Notes: generated from the letters alone by a model not told the origin. DNA of 64,000 nucleotides from JADLAT01 sp964348795 (GCA_964348795.1 CAYGDY010000002.1:154634-218633); one strand, 5' to 3'; positions 34,225 to 43,754 are shown, counted from the first letter of the stretch. Numbers and translations: made by a program.

Positions 34225-35259
34225 ATGACGGACGAGTTTGAATACAATACGGAAAATATACAGCCTGACCCGATAGATACCATTGTCCGGCCAGACCCCA
34301 AGCATTTCTCTACGGAACTGACCTATCTGCTCAGGGAGTCCGAGGACATGCGCCTCAGATACATGAAGCAACACCGTTTTCAGAAAAACGTGGCCCTGAC
34401 ACTGGGGCTCCTCTCTATTGCCTTGGGCGCGGGCGGCTTTGGTTGGTTTTTGCTGGTACAGGTCGATCTCCTGCGTGCGCTGGCCTGTATCGTTCTGGCC
34501 ATTGTTATTCCCGTGGCCCTGACCATCAAGACCGGCAACGCGCTCAGAGCCTATACCAGAGTCTATAAAACCGAATTTCTGCCGCGCATTGCCACAGCCA
34601 TCGGCGGGCTGACCTTTCACCAAAATCGCGGGGTCAAGGAAGCGTTGGCCAAACAGTCCGGTCTCCTGCCCGCTTACGAGATCTACAAGGCCGAAGATTG
34701 TTTTATGGGCACGTACAAAGGCGTTAACATCCTCTTTTCCGAAGCCCGCCTGCTCATGAAAAACACACTCGAAAATCCGGTCTTTACAGGCGTATTTGTC
34801 CTGCTGGAGCTTTCACGCCCCCTGATCACGGGGCACACCATCCTGACAACAGACAGGGCGCTGTACAACAAGGGACGGACCACGCGCTGGAAAAAACTGC
34901 AGGATGTGCCCTTGTCACCGGATGTGACAGATGATCCGGCCCGCTTTCATGTGCTCTCCAGCGCGCCGGAGTCTGTTCCTCTTCTGCTGGGGAAAAAGCT
35001 TTTGATGGAGCTGGAAGATATTATCGAAGGCTTCAACAACGCGCCCTTGAGCGCGGCCTTTTTTCAGGAAAAATATATTTTCCTGATGATCCCGTGTGCA
35101 CGGAACCTGTTTGAACCCTCGAACATCCACATTCCCGTCAATACCTCGCGTCAGGCACTGGCCTGCAAACGGGAAGTCGAACAACTCCTGCAGATCGTAG
35201 ATATTCTGGAGCTCTACCGAACCAGCGCCAGTGATCCGGCACCGACAGAGGGTCCTTGA
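34225..35259 (+). CDS. DUF3137 family membrane protein
   Basis: 344 aa. After an acidic N-terminus, two adjacent membrane segments (VALTLGLLSIALGAGGFGWF and LLRALACIVLAIVIPVAL) precede a cytoplasmic-looking domain with DUF3137 features (YKTEFLPRIATAIGGL, YEIYKAEDCFMGTYKGVNILFSEARL). Function of the family is unknown; it resembles small relatives of eukaryotic 'galanin-like' membrane proteins only in topology. Promoter region shared with the divergent exported protein. Confidence 0.8.
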   Translation: MTDEFEYNTENIQPDPIDTIVRPDPKHFSTELTYLLRESEDMRLRYMKQHRFQKNVALTLGLLSIALGAGGFGWFLLVQVDLLRALACIVLAIVIPVALTIKTGNALRAYTRVYKTEFLPRIATAIGGLTFHQNRGVKEALAKQSGLLPAYEIYKAEDCFMGTYKGVNILFSEARLLMKNTLENPVFTGVFVLLELSRPLITGHTILTTDRALYNKGRTTRWKKLQDVPLSPDVTDDPARFHVLSSAPESVPLLLGKKLLMELEDIIEGFNNAPLSAAFFQEKYIFLMIPCARNLFEPSNIHIPVNTSRQALACKREVEQLLQIVDILELYRTSASDPAPTEGP

Positions 35260-35316
35260 ACAGCCCCTCCCTCAAAACAGAGAGTCGTTTCAAATCAGAA
35301 GGCACCAAACAACACT

Positions 35317-35451
35317 TGTCACCCCCGCCGCCTGCGTCAGCAGGCTTAGAGTGCGGGGGTCCAGTGGGGTGAGCGGCTTTGCCGCTCGCTTTTGCTGGAT
35401 CCCGTTCGTGTGACTTTTGCTTCGCAAAAGACCAACGGGATGACGAAGGAG
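35317..35451. repeat. Composite palindromic repeat
   Basis: A GTCACCCCCGC...GAGTGCGGGGGTCCA unit (35317-35364) is joined to a second element CTGGATCCCGTTCGTGTGAC...ACGGGATGACG (to 35451). The whole begins GTCA and ends TGAC like the other families. Confidence 0.6.
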
Positions 35452-35550
35452 AGTGCCTTCTTACTTAAAATGACTCTCTCTGTACACAAAATGATCAGAC
35501 CCCTGTGTTTTCTCCCTTTGCCTTCCCGCAGTGTGTGCTAAAATGCCACG

Positions 35551-36480
35551 ATGAAAGATTTCTGCACCGAACTCCTGCGTGAAAAATTTGTGATCAGCAC
35601 GCCGCAGTCCCAGACGCAGGACGGCGTGATTGCGCTCAGTAACAGAGTTGTTGCCCCGCTCCAAAACAGGACGGGCACCGTGCAGGAAACCCTCGTGATC
35701 CGCTCCCACAACATGCACTGCGCGGTCCGGATGACAGCCCGTATCCTGCAGGCGTTCAAGGCAGGCGGGCCCCTCACGACACGCGCCCTTTCCTATGACT
35801 GGGAGACCGTCTGGCACAGTATCCTCAATGACTATGAAACACTCTATAACCCGCAATGCTGGATTGCCATCTACCATGCGGGCAAATGTATTTTCAGTGC
35901 CGGAGAGCATCACCCCCTGCTCGACATGATCGAAAAATGTGATGAAGACAACGAAAGCACCTACGATTTTTCAATCTCTCTGGCGGAAGAACTCTTCCGA
36001 CAAACCGGAAAGGATTTCAAAATTGTTCACAACTCGAACGTGGCCCTGTCTGTCCATTTTGAAAACAATCAGGGGCGCTGTGGCATTATCCTGCGCAGTC
36101 CCCTCCGGACAACCACCTTTACTTTCACGGCCCAGCCCAAAGACGAAATGCCGCTCAACATTCCACAGTGTCTGGGCACTTGCGCCGCATTTCTGGAAGG
36201 TGTCCAGCTCGCCTTCCAGATGGGCATGAATACCGAGAAAATCCGCCTCGGCCTGATCGAGCGTTTTTCACGGGAAGAAAAACAAACACGCGAAGGCAAA
36301 CAAAGGCTCACCCGCCTGAATGATGAAATCCTGACTTTGGAAAAAACCTTTAAAATCCATTACCGGCCTGAAAAGCCCGAGTTTCACCATATCATGATGG
36401 ATGCCGAACGACTGGGACAACAAGTCCTGAAGCTACCGGAAAAGAGAGAAGAACGAGACGAACCCGATCAAAAAAATTAG
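35551..36480 (+). CDS. Unknown 309-aa protein
   Basis: No signal peptide or membrane segment. A mixed alpha/beta N-terminal 200 residues is followed by an amphipathic, charged C-terminal helix region (GLIERFSREEKQTREGKQRL, LNDEILTLEKTFKIHY) likely to form a coiled coil. Some Cys/His residues (HNMHCAVR, HAGKCIF, EHHPLLDMIEKCDED) are noticeable but form no recognised motif. Codon use matches the genome. No domain recognised. Confidence 0.72.
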   Translation: MKDFCTELLREKFVISTPQSQTQDGVIALSNRVVAPLQNRTGTVQETLVIRSHNMHCAVRMTARILQAFKAGGPLTTRALSYDWETVWHSILNDYETLYNPQCWIAIYHAGKCIFSAGEHHPLLDMIEKCDEDNESTYDFSISLAEELFRQTGKDFKIVHNSNVALSVHFENNQGRCGIILRSPLRTTTFTFTAQPKDEMPLNIPQCLGTCAAFLEGVQLAFQMGMNTEKIRLGLIERFSREEKQTREGKQRLTRLNDEILTLEKTFKIHYRPEKPEFHHIMMDAERLGQQVLKLPEKREERDEPDQKN

Positions 36481-36561
36481 GGACGGTTCACAAACCTTCC
36501 CCGTCGTCCTGAGTCCCCTCCCCTGCCTTCCCCGCTACTCTCTTGTCATCCCTAAGCTTCT

Positions 36562-36646
36562 CGTCACTGCGAGGAAGCCAAAGGCTGACGCGGCAGTCCA
36601 GTTTTTTGCTGGATCGCCACGCGCCTTTCAGTCGCTCGCGATGACG
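36562..36646. repeat. Palindromic repeat (CATTGCGAG / CAATCCAG type)
   Basis: CGTCACTGCGAGGAAGCCAA ... CAGTCCAG-ttttttg-CTGGATCGCC ... GCTCGCGATGACG. The gap 36481-36730 contains this copy plus a GTCATCCTGAGCAA... arm at about 36697-36722. Confidence 0.75.
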
Positions 36647-36730
36647 ATTAAGAAAAACTTCGTCCCTTCGTTTCTTCGCGGTTCAAACCCCTTTTTCATC
36701 CTGAGCAACACGAAGGATGACAACAACGCT

Positions 36731-39424
36731 TTACGCCGCCTTTTCATCCGCCTTGGATTCCGCCAGCCCGCGCAGAACGGTGTGCAGAATTCCGCCATTC
36801 TGGAAGTATTCCAGTTCGTCCAGCGTATCGATCCGGCAGAGCAAGGTCACGGTCTTCACCGAACCATCCGCCCGTTTGATAGACATGGTGACATCCTGTT
36901 TGGGCTTCAAACCGGCCTCGATCCCCAAAATCTCATAGATTTCATCACCTTTGAGGCCCAATGTTTCCCGCGTTTCCCCATTCTTGAACTGGAGGGGTAA
37001 AATCCCCATCCCTACGAGGTTCGACCGGTGAATCCGCTCAAAGCTCTCCACCACCACGGCACGCACGCCGAGCAATCTTGTGCCCTTGGCCGCCCAGTCG
37101 CGCGATGAGCCCGTACCGTATTCTTTTCCGCCGATGACAACCAATGGCGTACCGTCTGTCTGATACTTCATGGAGGCATCGTAAATCGGCATGACATCAC
37201 CCGTTGGGAGATATTTCGTCATACCGCCTTCCACACCATCGAGCATCTCGTTTTTAATGCGGATATTGGCAAACGTGCCGCGCATCATAACCTCATGATG
37301 CCCACGCCGCGCGCCGTAGGAGTTAAAGTCTTTGGCCTCCACACCGTGTTTCATCAGATACGCGCCGGCCGGTGAGTCCTTCTTGATGTTCCCTGCGGGG
37401 GAAATATGATCGGTTGTAATGGAATCTCCAAACAACGCCAGACATTTCGCGCCCTTGATATCCTTCAACGGGACAGGGGTTTTGGTGATCCCCACGAAAT
37501 AGGGCGGGTTAGCCACATAGGTGGATTTCCCGTCCCAGCCATACGTTTCGCCCGTACCGCCCTTGACGGCCTGCCATTCCTTGGGCCCATTGAACACGTC
37601 CGCATAGCGGGATTTGAACATGTCCGAGGTCAGGCAGGATTTTACCATATCGGCGATTTCCTTGTTGGATGGCCAGATGTCTTTCAAAAATACATCCTTG
37701 CCGTTTTTGTCCTTACCAAGCGCATCCTTATATAAATCCACCCGCATGGAACCGGCCAGCGCATACGCCACCACCAGCGGCGGCGAAGCCAGATAGTTTG
37801 ATTTCACATGCGGGGAAATCCGCCCCTCAAAGTTTCTATTGCCCGAGAGCACAGCGGTGACGTTCAGATCGCCTGCCTCAATCGCCTTGCCTATGGCAAC
37901 GGGCAAAGGCCCTGAGTTGCCGATACAAGTCGTGCACCCATACCCCACCGTGTTAAAACCGAGCGCATCAAGATCATCCTGCAAACCCGCCTTGGTCAGG
38001 TAATCCGTCACCACCTGAGAGCCAGGCGCCAAAGAGGTTTTCACCCACGGCTTGACAGTGAGGCCCATCGCGCGCGCCTTACGCGCCACAAGGCCAGCGG
38101 CCACAAGAACAGACGGGTTGGATGTGTTCGTACAGCTTGTAATCGCGGCAATGACCACCGCGCCGTTGGAAACATCATATCCTGCGCCCTCCACGGCAAC
38201 CGATTTATGCTCCGGCACGTGTTTTTCAAATCCAGCCGCCGCTTCGGACAACGCAATGCGGTCCTGCGGGCGTTTCGGGCCCGAAATCGCAGGCTCCACG
38301 CTTGCCAGATCCAGCTCCAGCGTATCGGTAAAGATCGGGTCTGCCATACCGGCTTCGCGCCACATCCCTTGTTCCTTGGCATAAGCCTCGACCAATTTGA
38401 CGCGGTGTTCCTCCCGCCCCGTAAAGCGTAAGTAATGAAGCGTTTCCTGATCTATCGGGAAAAACCCGCAGGTTGCACCGTATTCAGGGGCCATATTCGC
38501 AATCGTGGCGCGGTCCGCCAGCGTCAGATGATCCAATCCATCCCCGTAGAATTCCACAAACTTATTCACAACCCCGAGTTTACGGAGCATTTCCACCACA
38601 CGGAGCACCAGATCCGTCGCCGTCGTGCCTTCCTTCATCGCGCCCGTGAGCTTGAAACCGACAACTTCGGGGATCAACATCGACACGGGCTGGCCCAGCA
38701 TCGCGGCCTCGGCCTCGATCCCGCCCACGCCCCAACCCAGCACGGCTAGGCCATTGACCATCGTGGTGTGAGAATCCGTTCCGACCAGCGTATCGGGATA
38801 CGCCACCTTCCGGCCAACCTTGTTTTCGTCTTCCTCGACCCAGATCGTCTGGGCGAGATATTCCAGATTCACCTGATGGCAAATCCCAGTCCCGGGCGGC
38901 ACCACGCGGAAGTTCCGGAAGGCTCCCTGCCCCCATTTCAGGAACGCATAACGCTCCCCGTTGCGGTCAAACTCCAGATCCACATTGGCCTGAAATGCCT
39001 TGGGAGAACCAAATTCATCCACCATCACCGAGTGATCAATCACCAGATCCACAGGCACGAGCGGGTTGATTTTCTGCGGGTTTCCTTTCAGCGTAGTCAT
39101 AGCCTCGCGCATGGCGGCCAGATCCACCACAGCCGGCACACCTGTAAAATCCTGCATCAGAACGCGGGCGGGGCGATACGCAATCTCGGTATCAGACCGC
39201 TTGTCAGACAGCCATGTTTTCAAAGCCTTCACATCGTCTACAGAAACACTGCGCCCATCCTCGAACCGGAGAAGATTTTCCAGCAGAACCTTCAGCGTAA
39301 ACGGCAAGCGCGAAATATCGCCGATTTTCTCGGCGGCGGCCTTGAGGCTGAAATAATCATAGTCCTTGCCCTCAACGGTCAGTGTTTTGCGGGTGTGAAG
39401 CGTGTCCTGTCCTGTGCGTGTCAT
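36731..39424 (-). CDS. acnA: Aconitate hydratase A
   Basis: TCA-cycle citrate-isocitrate isomerase with a 4Fe-4S cluster. 897 aa, of usual length: N-terminal VPAVVDLAAMREAM and DLVIDHSVMVDEFG, GTDSHTTMVNGLAVLGWGVGG, the cluster cysteines in ITSCTNTSNPSVL and GYGCTTCIGNSGPLP, and the swivel domain LALFGDSITTDHISPAG, YGARRGHHEVMMRGTFANIR, GKEYGTGSSRDWAAKG. No frameshift seen. Confidence 0.98.
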   Translation of the reverse strand: MTRTGQDTLHTRKTLTVEGKDYDYFSLKAAAEKIGDISRLPFTLKVLLENLLRFEDGRSVSVDDVKALKTWLSDKRSDTEIAYRPARVLMQDFTGVPAVVDLAAMREAMTTLKGNPQKINPLVPVDLVIDHSVMVDEFGSPKAFQANVDLEFDRNGERYAFLKWGQGAFRNFRVVPPGTGICHQVNLEYLAQTIWVEEDENKVGRKVAYPDTLVGTDSHTTMVNGLAVLGWGVGGIEAEAAMLGQPVSMLIPEVVGFKLTGAMKEGTTATDLVLRVVEMLRKLGVVNKFVEFYGDGLDHLTLADRATIANMAPEYGATCGFFPIDQETLHYLRFTGREEHRVKLVEAYAKEQGMWREAGMADPIFTDTLELDLASVEPAISGPKRPQDRIALSEAAAGFEKHVPEHKSVAVEGAGYDVSNGAVVIAAITSCTNTSNPSVLVAAGLVARKARAMGLTVKPWVKTSLAPGSQVVTDYLTKAGLQDDLDALGFNTVGYGCTTCIGNSGPLPVAIGKAIEAGDLNVTAVLSGNRNFEGRISPHVKSNYLASPPLVVAYALAGSMRVDLYKDALGKDKNGKDVFLKDIWPSNKEIADMVKSCLTSDMFKSRYADVFNGPKEWQAVKGGTGETYGWDGKSTYVANPPYFVGITKTPVPLKDIKGAKCLALFGDSITTDHISPAGNIKKDSPAGAYLMKHGVEAKDFNSYGARRGHHEVMMRGTFANIRIKNEMLDGVEGGMTKYLPTGDVMPIYDASMKYQTDGTPLVVIGGKEYGTGSSRDWAAKGTRLLGVRAVVVESFERIHRSNLVGMGILPLQFKNGETRETLGLKGDEIYEILGIEAGLKPKQDVTMSIKRADGSVKTVTLLCRIDTLDELEYFQNGGILHTVLRGLAESKADEKAA

Positions 39425-39580
39425 AATCTGGTATCCCTTTGATATTTTTATGATAAATATTCATGATGCCGCGCGAGATCTCGCACCGACCATACTATCA
39501 TGAACCATAAAGGGATAAAAAGGGGTTAATGCGATAAGGTGTAAATGAATTTTTTTATCGTGAAGAGACGACGTCTCTTT

Positions 39581-39655
39581 CGTCATTGCGAGGCAAAGCC
39601 GAAGCAATCCAGTTTTTATGGATCGCCACGCGCCTTTCAGTCGCTCGCGATGACG
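39581..39655. repeat. Palindromic repeat (CATTGCGAG / CAATCCAG type)
   Basis: CGTCATTGCGAGGCAAAGCC GAAGCAATCCAG-ttttta-TGGATCGCC ... TCGCTCGCGATGACG. It fills most of the acnA upstream gap (39425-39801), where I otherwise see only a 'cttcgtgtgcttggtgtgcttcgtg' low-complexity stretch and pyrimidine-rich DNA. Confidence 0.8.
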
Positions 39656-39801
39656 ACTGAGAAAAACTTCGTGTGCTTGGTGTGCTTCGTGTTAAACCTT
39701 TTTTTCTCGCCTCTCCTCACCATCCCAGCCTGCCTGTCTTCCCCGCCCCCCTTCCTGTCTTCCCCGCGCAAGCGGGGACCTTATAAAAAACCAACACCGC
39801 C

Positions 39802-40528
39802 TTGAAACTGGAGAAACAGATTCAAGATGCCGATAAAGCCGCCATGAAGGACAGGGAGGATATGTTCTACAGGAATATGTGGACCGTGGGCCTTTTAACA
39901 ACCCTGATCTCCGGCGTGTTGTTTGGCTCTGGTGTCTGGAGCCTCAAAACCGCGCAAGACAAGTTTGAAAAGAAACTGAATGAGGAGAGCGAGCGTAAAA
40001 TTAATGAGGCCGTAAGAGCGTTGCAAGCCCAGATGGGCACAGCCAATGCGGAATTTGCCGAAATGCGGGCCTATACCAATAGAATTTCAGGCCGCATCCT
40101 ATACCACACATCACAAAAAAATCAAGTTTTGTGAATTTTCCGAAAGAAGTCGGGAGGAGGCCCGCAAAAATTTTGAGACCATTGCCCTGAAGGAACGCCT
40201 CAACGGCGATAAGGTGGAACATGACAAGGATCTCTACATCAATTGCCTGTATAATTGTGCCGAACTCTACGCTTTAAGGAAGAATCCTGAAGACAAGGAC
40301 AAATTAGAAGACATCATAAAGGAAACCTGTGCCGTGCTTCATGAATTAGATCGCCTGCAATCAGGCGCACGCCATGCCACAGAAGAACAGAGACAGCAAT
40401 ACAATTTCACAGAAAAACAACTTGAAATGCTACACTCTTCTTGGGAAAGCGCACAGGAAACCATACGTGGTTATGAAACTAAGGAGGACAATGCACCCCA
40501 ACATGTTACGGGAAGCACCCCCACATAA
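39802..40528 (+). pseudogene. Frameshifted membrane-anchored coiled-coil gene
   Basis: Two overlapping frames seem to be halves of one gene. Frame 1 (TTG at 39802 or ATG at 39844, to 40134) encodes a membrane segment (MWTVGLLTTLISGVLFGSGV) and a charged coiled coil. Frame 2 (from about 40097 to 40528) continues KKIKFCEFSERSREEARKNF and a helical tail. The shift needed to join them is +2 bases. The related copy at 40789 is 2 bases longer than this one at exactly that place (between TTCAG and CACA), so a 2-bp deletion near 40096-40110 is the simplest explanation. Family unknown. It could also be a sequencing error. Confidence 0.6.
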
Positions 40529-40539
40529 ACGATCAATGA

Positions 40540-40740
40540 CTATGTTCTGGGGGGATAAAGATGAAGTAAAACCCCCCCCCCAAAATCTCTCCTGTCGCGA
40601 TCCAAGCCGTGTTCTTTGGCTATTTTTCTTAACATCTCATTTCTTTCTGCGCGGTCTTTAATCACTTGAGCCAAATGTGCTTGCCGTTCCTCTGCCGTCT
40701 GACCGGCACCATTAAATTTTTGAACATTCGACTCTGGCAT
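40540..40740 (-). CDS. Small charged protein between the two repeat copies
   Basis: 66 aa from MPESNVQKFNGAG, with an excellent GGGAGGA ribosome-binding site. Highly charged helix (AEERQAHLAQVIKDRAERNE, MLRKIAKEHGLDRDRRDF), then GGG encoded by a run of ten G on the minus strand (40572-40581) and a hydrophobic tail. Slippage in the G run would change the last ten residues. No family recognised. Confidence 0.6.
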   Translation of the reverse strand: MPESNVQKFNGAGQTAEERQAHLAQVIKDRAERNEMLRKIAKEHGLDRDRRDFGGGVLLHLYPPRT

Positions 40741-40788
40741 GGAATCCTCCCTCATTTGTATTCAGATGCTGTTACATATATCATAAAC

Positions 40789-40905
40789 CACAGAAAAATC
40801 AAGTTTTGTGAGTTTTCCGCCAGAAGTCGGGAGGAGGCCAAAAAGAATTTCGAGAGCATTTCCCTGAACGAACGAAAAAACGGGGAGAAGGATAAAAAAC
40901 CTTAA
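40789..40905 (+). pseudogene. Partial duplicate of the 40.1-kb gene segment
   Basis: About 100 bp strongly similar to 40112-40213. The reading HRKIKFCEFSARSREEAKKN parallels HKKIKFCEFSERSREEARKN of the first copy, then ends at TAA 40903-40905. It has no own start or anchor, so it is a truncated copy. Confidence 0.65.
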
Positions 40906-41056
40906 AAAGACCCCATTATGTTCAAAATTTTGCCACATTTGTATCGGATACTGAAACTATAGAGAGGGATAACTTGCTCCTATAAAGATTTTATGGTGAA
41001 GCCTGACCTGATTTGACTCACATTTCAAGAATGCTCAAAACTGTTTCTAGTCAAGA

Positions 41057-41085
41057 CCGTCGCTTTCTCCCAAGCGACGGTTTTT
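41057..41085 (+). terminator. Rho-independent terminator 40 bp before the metB-type gene
   Basis: CCGTCGCTT (41057-41065), loop TCTCCC, AAGCGACGG (41072-41080), TTTTT. No plus-strand ORF ends nearby except the truncated copy at 40905, so it either ends a short RNA started in 40.9-41.05 kb or attenuates the next gene. Confidence 0.85.
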
Positions 41086-41125
41086 GCTTGTGCCCCTGAA
41101 GGACCTCTGCGATAATTGGGCTCTG

Positions 41126-42295
41126 ATGACTCCGCGCCCCCGCCATATACAAACGCAGATTGTCCGCGCCGCAATTGCCAGTGATACCGCCTATCATGCG
41201 GTGATCCCGCCCCTTTACCTGTCCTCCACGTACCAGATTGAAACCCTTGAAGAACGGGGACCTTACGAATACGCCCGCACCCGCAATCCGACACGGGATC
41301 ATCTGGCCGAAGCCCTGACAGCTCTGGAAGGCGGGATCGGGGCCAGCATCACCAGCTCCGGCATGTCTGCGCTCACCCTCCTGCTCCACCTTCTGGGGCC
41401 GGAAGACCTGATTCTGGCCCCCTATGACTGCTATGGCCGCTCCTACTGGCTCCTGAAAGCGCTGGCTGAAAAACGGCATTTTCGCCTCAAATTCATAGAC
41501 CCCTATACCACAGACGGGCTGGAAGACGCGTTTCACGAACCACCGCGCATGGTCTTGCTGGAAACGCCCTCCAATCCCCTCCTGCGGATTGCCGATATTC
41601 AGGCAATCGCCGACAGAACCCATAAAACAGGCGGCCTTTTGGTCTGTGACAATACTTTTTTATCGCCCGTACTCCAGCGTCCTTTTGCCCTCGGCGCGGA
41701 TATCATTCTCCATTCCACAACCAAATTCCTGAACGGGCACAGCGATGTTGTGGGCGGGGCCGTGGTGACAGGACGCGAGACCACCCTGCGCGATGAACTG
41801 GCGCAATGGAACAATTCTCTGGGCACGATCGGCGCGCCCTTTGACTCCTACATGACCCTGCGAGGACTCAGAACCTTGCCCCTGCGGATGAAACAGGCAC
41901 AAGACAGCGCCCAGACAATCGCTGTCTTGTTGGACAATCATCCTGCCGTCGAGACCGTGTATTACCCGGGCCTGCCTTCCCACCCCCAATATACCCTCGC
42001 CCAACGCCAGCAACACGGTGCAGGCGCCATGCTGAGTTTTACCCTCAAGGGGGACCGAAACGCTGTGGACATTTTCCTGAAAACCCTCGCACTTTTTTCG
42101 CTGGCCCAATCGCTGGGGGGCACAGAAAGCCTCATATGCCACCCCGCCACCATGACCCACGCCGCCATGGGGCCGCAGGCCCGCGCCCGCGCCGGCGTGA
42201 CAGATCAGCTCCTGCGCCTTTCCATCGGGATTGAGGAGACTGGCGATTTGTGCCATGATCTGCAAACCGCACTGAAGGAGATCTCCCCGCCATGA
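41126..42295 (+). CDS. Cystathionine gamma-synthase / lyase family enzyme
   Basis: PLP enzyme of trans-sulfuration. 389 aa from MTPRPRHIQTQIV; YEYARTRNPTRDHLAEALTALEGG, SSGMSALTLLLHLL, LLETPSNPLLRIADI, CDNTFLSPVLQRPFALGADI, and the PLP-lysine motif HSTTKFLNGHSDVVGG are present. Sequence alone does not separate MetB, MetC, MetZ and cystathionine gamma-lyase; the context (methionine/sulfur) favours MetB. Its TGA overlaps the next gene's ATG (ATGA), so the two are coupled. Confidence 0.88.
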   Translation: MTPRPRHIQTQIVRAAIASDTAYHAVIPPLYLSSTYQIETLEERGPYEYARTRNPTRDHLAEALTALEGGIGASITSSGMSALTLLLHLLGPEDLILAPYDCYGRSYWLLKALAEKRHFRLKFIDPYTTDGLEDAFHEPPRMVLLETPSNPLLRIADIQAIADRTHKTGGLLVCDNTFLSPVLQRPFALGADIILHSTTKFLNGHSDVVGGAVVTGRETTLRDELAQWNNSLGTIGAPFDSYMTLRGLRTLPLRMKQAQDSAQTIAVLLDNHPAVETVYYPGLPSHPQYTLAQRQQHGAGAMLSFTLKGDRNAVDIFLKTLALFSLAQSLGGTESLICHPATMTHAAMGPQARARAGVTDQLLRLSIGIEETGDLCHDLQTALKEISPP

Positions 42296-43005
42296 CCCCC
42301 CCAAACAAACCCCGCCATTTTTTCCGTGATCTGGCACTGTTCTTCCTGTCCGGTTTGTGCCTGTTTCCTGCGTTTTCTTCGGCTCAGACACCGGAATCTT
42401 GGTCCCTGCCCACTCCTAAAACACCGCTGACCCCCCATCCTGTATCGGGAGAACCTTCTATTCTCAAGCTTTCAACGCCTACGAACCTGTATTTACAGGA
42501 TTTTTCCTACGAAGGTCTCAGCCGCGCCGACCTGACAGCCGATATCTCCGTCATTCATGTGTTCGGCACATGGTGCCCCAGTTGCATCACCGACCATCCC
42601 TATATGATAGAACTCAAAAAACAGGGCATCCCGCTCTACGGGATTGCCGCCAATGACCTGCCTTATACTGTGGAGGATTTTTTTAAAACCCGCGAAAATC
42701 CGTACGTCAAAATCGGTTACGATAAAATCGGGGCTTTTTCAGAAGCACTGGCCCTGATCGGCGTCCCCTCCACACTGGTGGTGGTGCACGACAAAACAGC
42801 CAAAACACCCGATACGGCCTGGAAAATCGTCTGGCTCCTGAACGGAGACCTCTCCAAGGACAATGTCATGGAAAATGACCTGCTCCCCGCACTGGACGTT
42901 CTGAAAAAGGCCCATCCCCTCCAGACCACAGCGGGCCAGACGCTACCGGCCCCCGCTCCTGCTACGGCACCTCCAGCGGATGATACTCCGGACACAGGCC
43001 ACTGA
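42292..43005 (+). CDS. Thioredoxin-like periplasmic protein (TlpA/CcmG type)
   Basis: 237 aa. Signal peptide (LALFFLSGLCLFPAFSSAQ), then a thioredoxin fold with the active site GTWCPSC and a cis-Pro region IGVPSTLVVV, as in CcmG/TlpA reductases for cytochrome c maturation. The C-terminus is Pro/Ala/Thr-rich. Overlaps the preceding PLP-enzyme gene by 4 bases, and its 3' end overlaps a convergent gene by 44 bases. The role in sulfur metabolism versus disulfide reduction is not decided by sequence. Confidence 0.85.
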   Translation: MTPPNKPRHFFRDLALFFLSGLCLFPAFSSAQTPESWSLPTPKTPLTPHPVSGEPSILKLSTPTNLYLQDFSYEGLSRADLTADISVIHVFGTWCPSCITDHPYMIELKKQGIPLYGIAANDLPYTVEDFFKTRENPYVKIGYDKIGAFSEALALIGVPSTLVVVHDKTAKTPDTAWKIVWLLNGDLSKDNVMENDLLPALDVLKKAHPLQTTAGQTLPAPAPATAPPADDTPDTGH

Positions 43006-43678
43006 CACGCTGATATTCCTCAAGGCTGTCAACGGCCTGCTGGCTTTCCGCCCGTTCGATCTCAAATTTTTTTGTTTCCAGATCCAGTAATTGGGAAATT
43101 GTTTCCTGCATCCGCTGGGCAACGCCCTTGGCTTCCTCCGTCCGGATAGGCCCGACAGAAAACCCCCGCTGGGCCAGCCCGTCATAGACCTTCTGGCCCA
43201 TCGATTGCGCATATTTATTCACCAGCGCCCGATCCACCTTCACATGCTTCATTTCATGTTCCATCACAGCCTGACGCATACATTTGTCACGGTAGACTTC
43301 CTTTGCAACCACGATTTTGGGCTTGAAATCAATATTGATTTCCACCACGTCGTACCACAGGCACGACGCCTTCAAAGACGGCCACTCCTGCCCCCCCAGT
43401 TTGACCTGCGCACTCATCCGGATTTCGTTGGCGGCATAAGCATTCGTGTGCGTTTTCTGATCAAACCCGTAAGGGTTGATGGTCCCCATCTGCTGGGTCT
43501 GGATTTGCCGCAAGGAGCGGGACTTGTCCAGCACCAGTTTTACGGCCCGCGGAACCACCTTGATTTCAGACGCTTTGGGAATCTGGCACTGGAGCTGTTG
43601 CGCGTAAGCAGGAGCCACAGACTCGGACAATACCAGTCCGGCCACACAGGCCGCTTTCAATATTCGGATTGGACGCAC
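42962..43678 (-). CDS. Exported putative zinc protease (DUF922-like)
   Basis: 238 aa. Signal peptide (ILKAACVAGLVLSESVAPAYA), then a domain with AVMEHEMKHVKVD: HEMKH (residues 141-145) is an HExxH zinc motif with downstream acidic residues, in the arrangement of DUF922-type secreted proteases. A coiled-coil tail follows (RMQETISQLLDLETKKFEIE). Overlaps the thioredoxin-like gene tail-to-tail. Confidence 0.75.
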   Translation of the reverse strand: MRPIRILKAACVAGLVLSESVAPAYAQQLQCQIPKASEIKVVPRAVKLVLDKSRSLRQIQTQQMGTINPYGFDQKTHTNAYAANEIRMSAQVKLGGQEWPSLKASCLWYDVVEINIDFKPKIVVAKEVYRDKCMRQAVMEHEMKHVKVDRALVNKYAQSMGQKVYDGLAQRGFSVGPIRTEEAKGVAQRMQETISQLLDLETKKFEIERAESQQAVDSLEEYQRVSGLCPEYHPLEVP

Positions 43679-43754
43679 AGATCAACTCTCCCCTTTTCTG
43701 AATAAACTCTATATAGTATACCAATAAAATACTAGAAATCCGAGGAACAATATC

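Noticed and set aside
40096..40125. Programmed frameshift at the A7 run between the two halves of the 39.8-kb gene
   Set aside because: The needed shift is +1/-2, not the usual -1, and the 2-bp difference from the second copy explains it better.
40906..41125. SAM-II or other known riboswitch before the metB-type gene
   Set aside because: I could not find the conserved pseudoknot sequence; only a terminator was supported.
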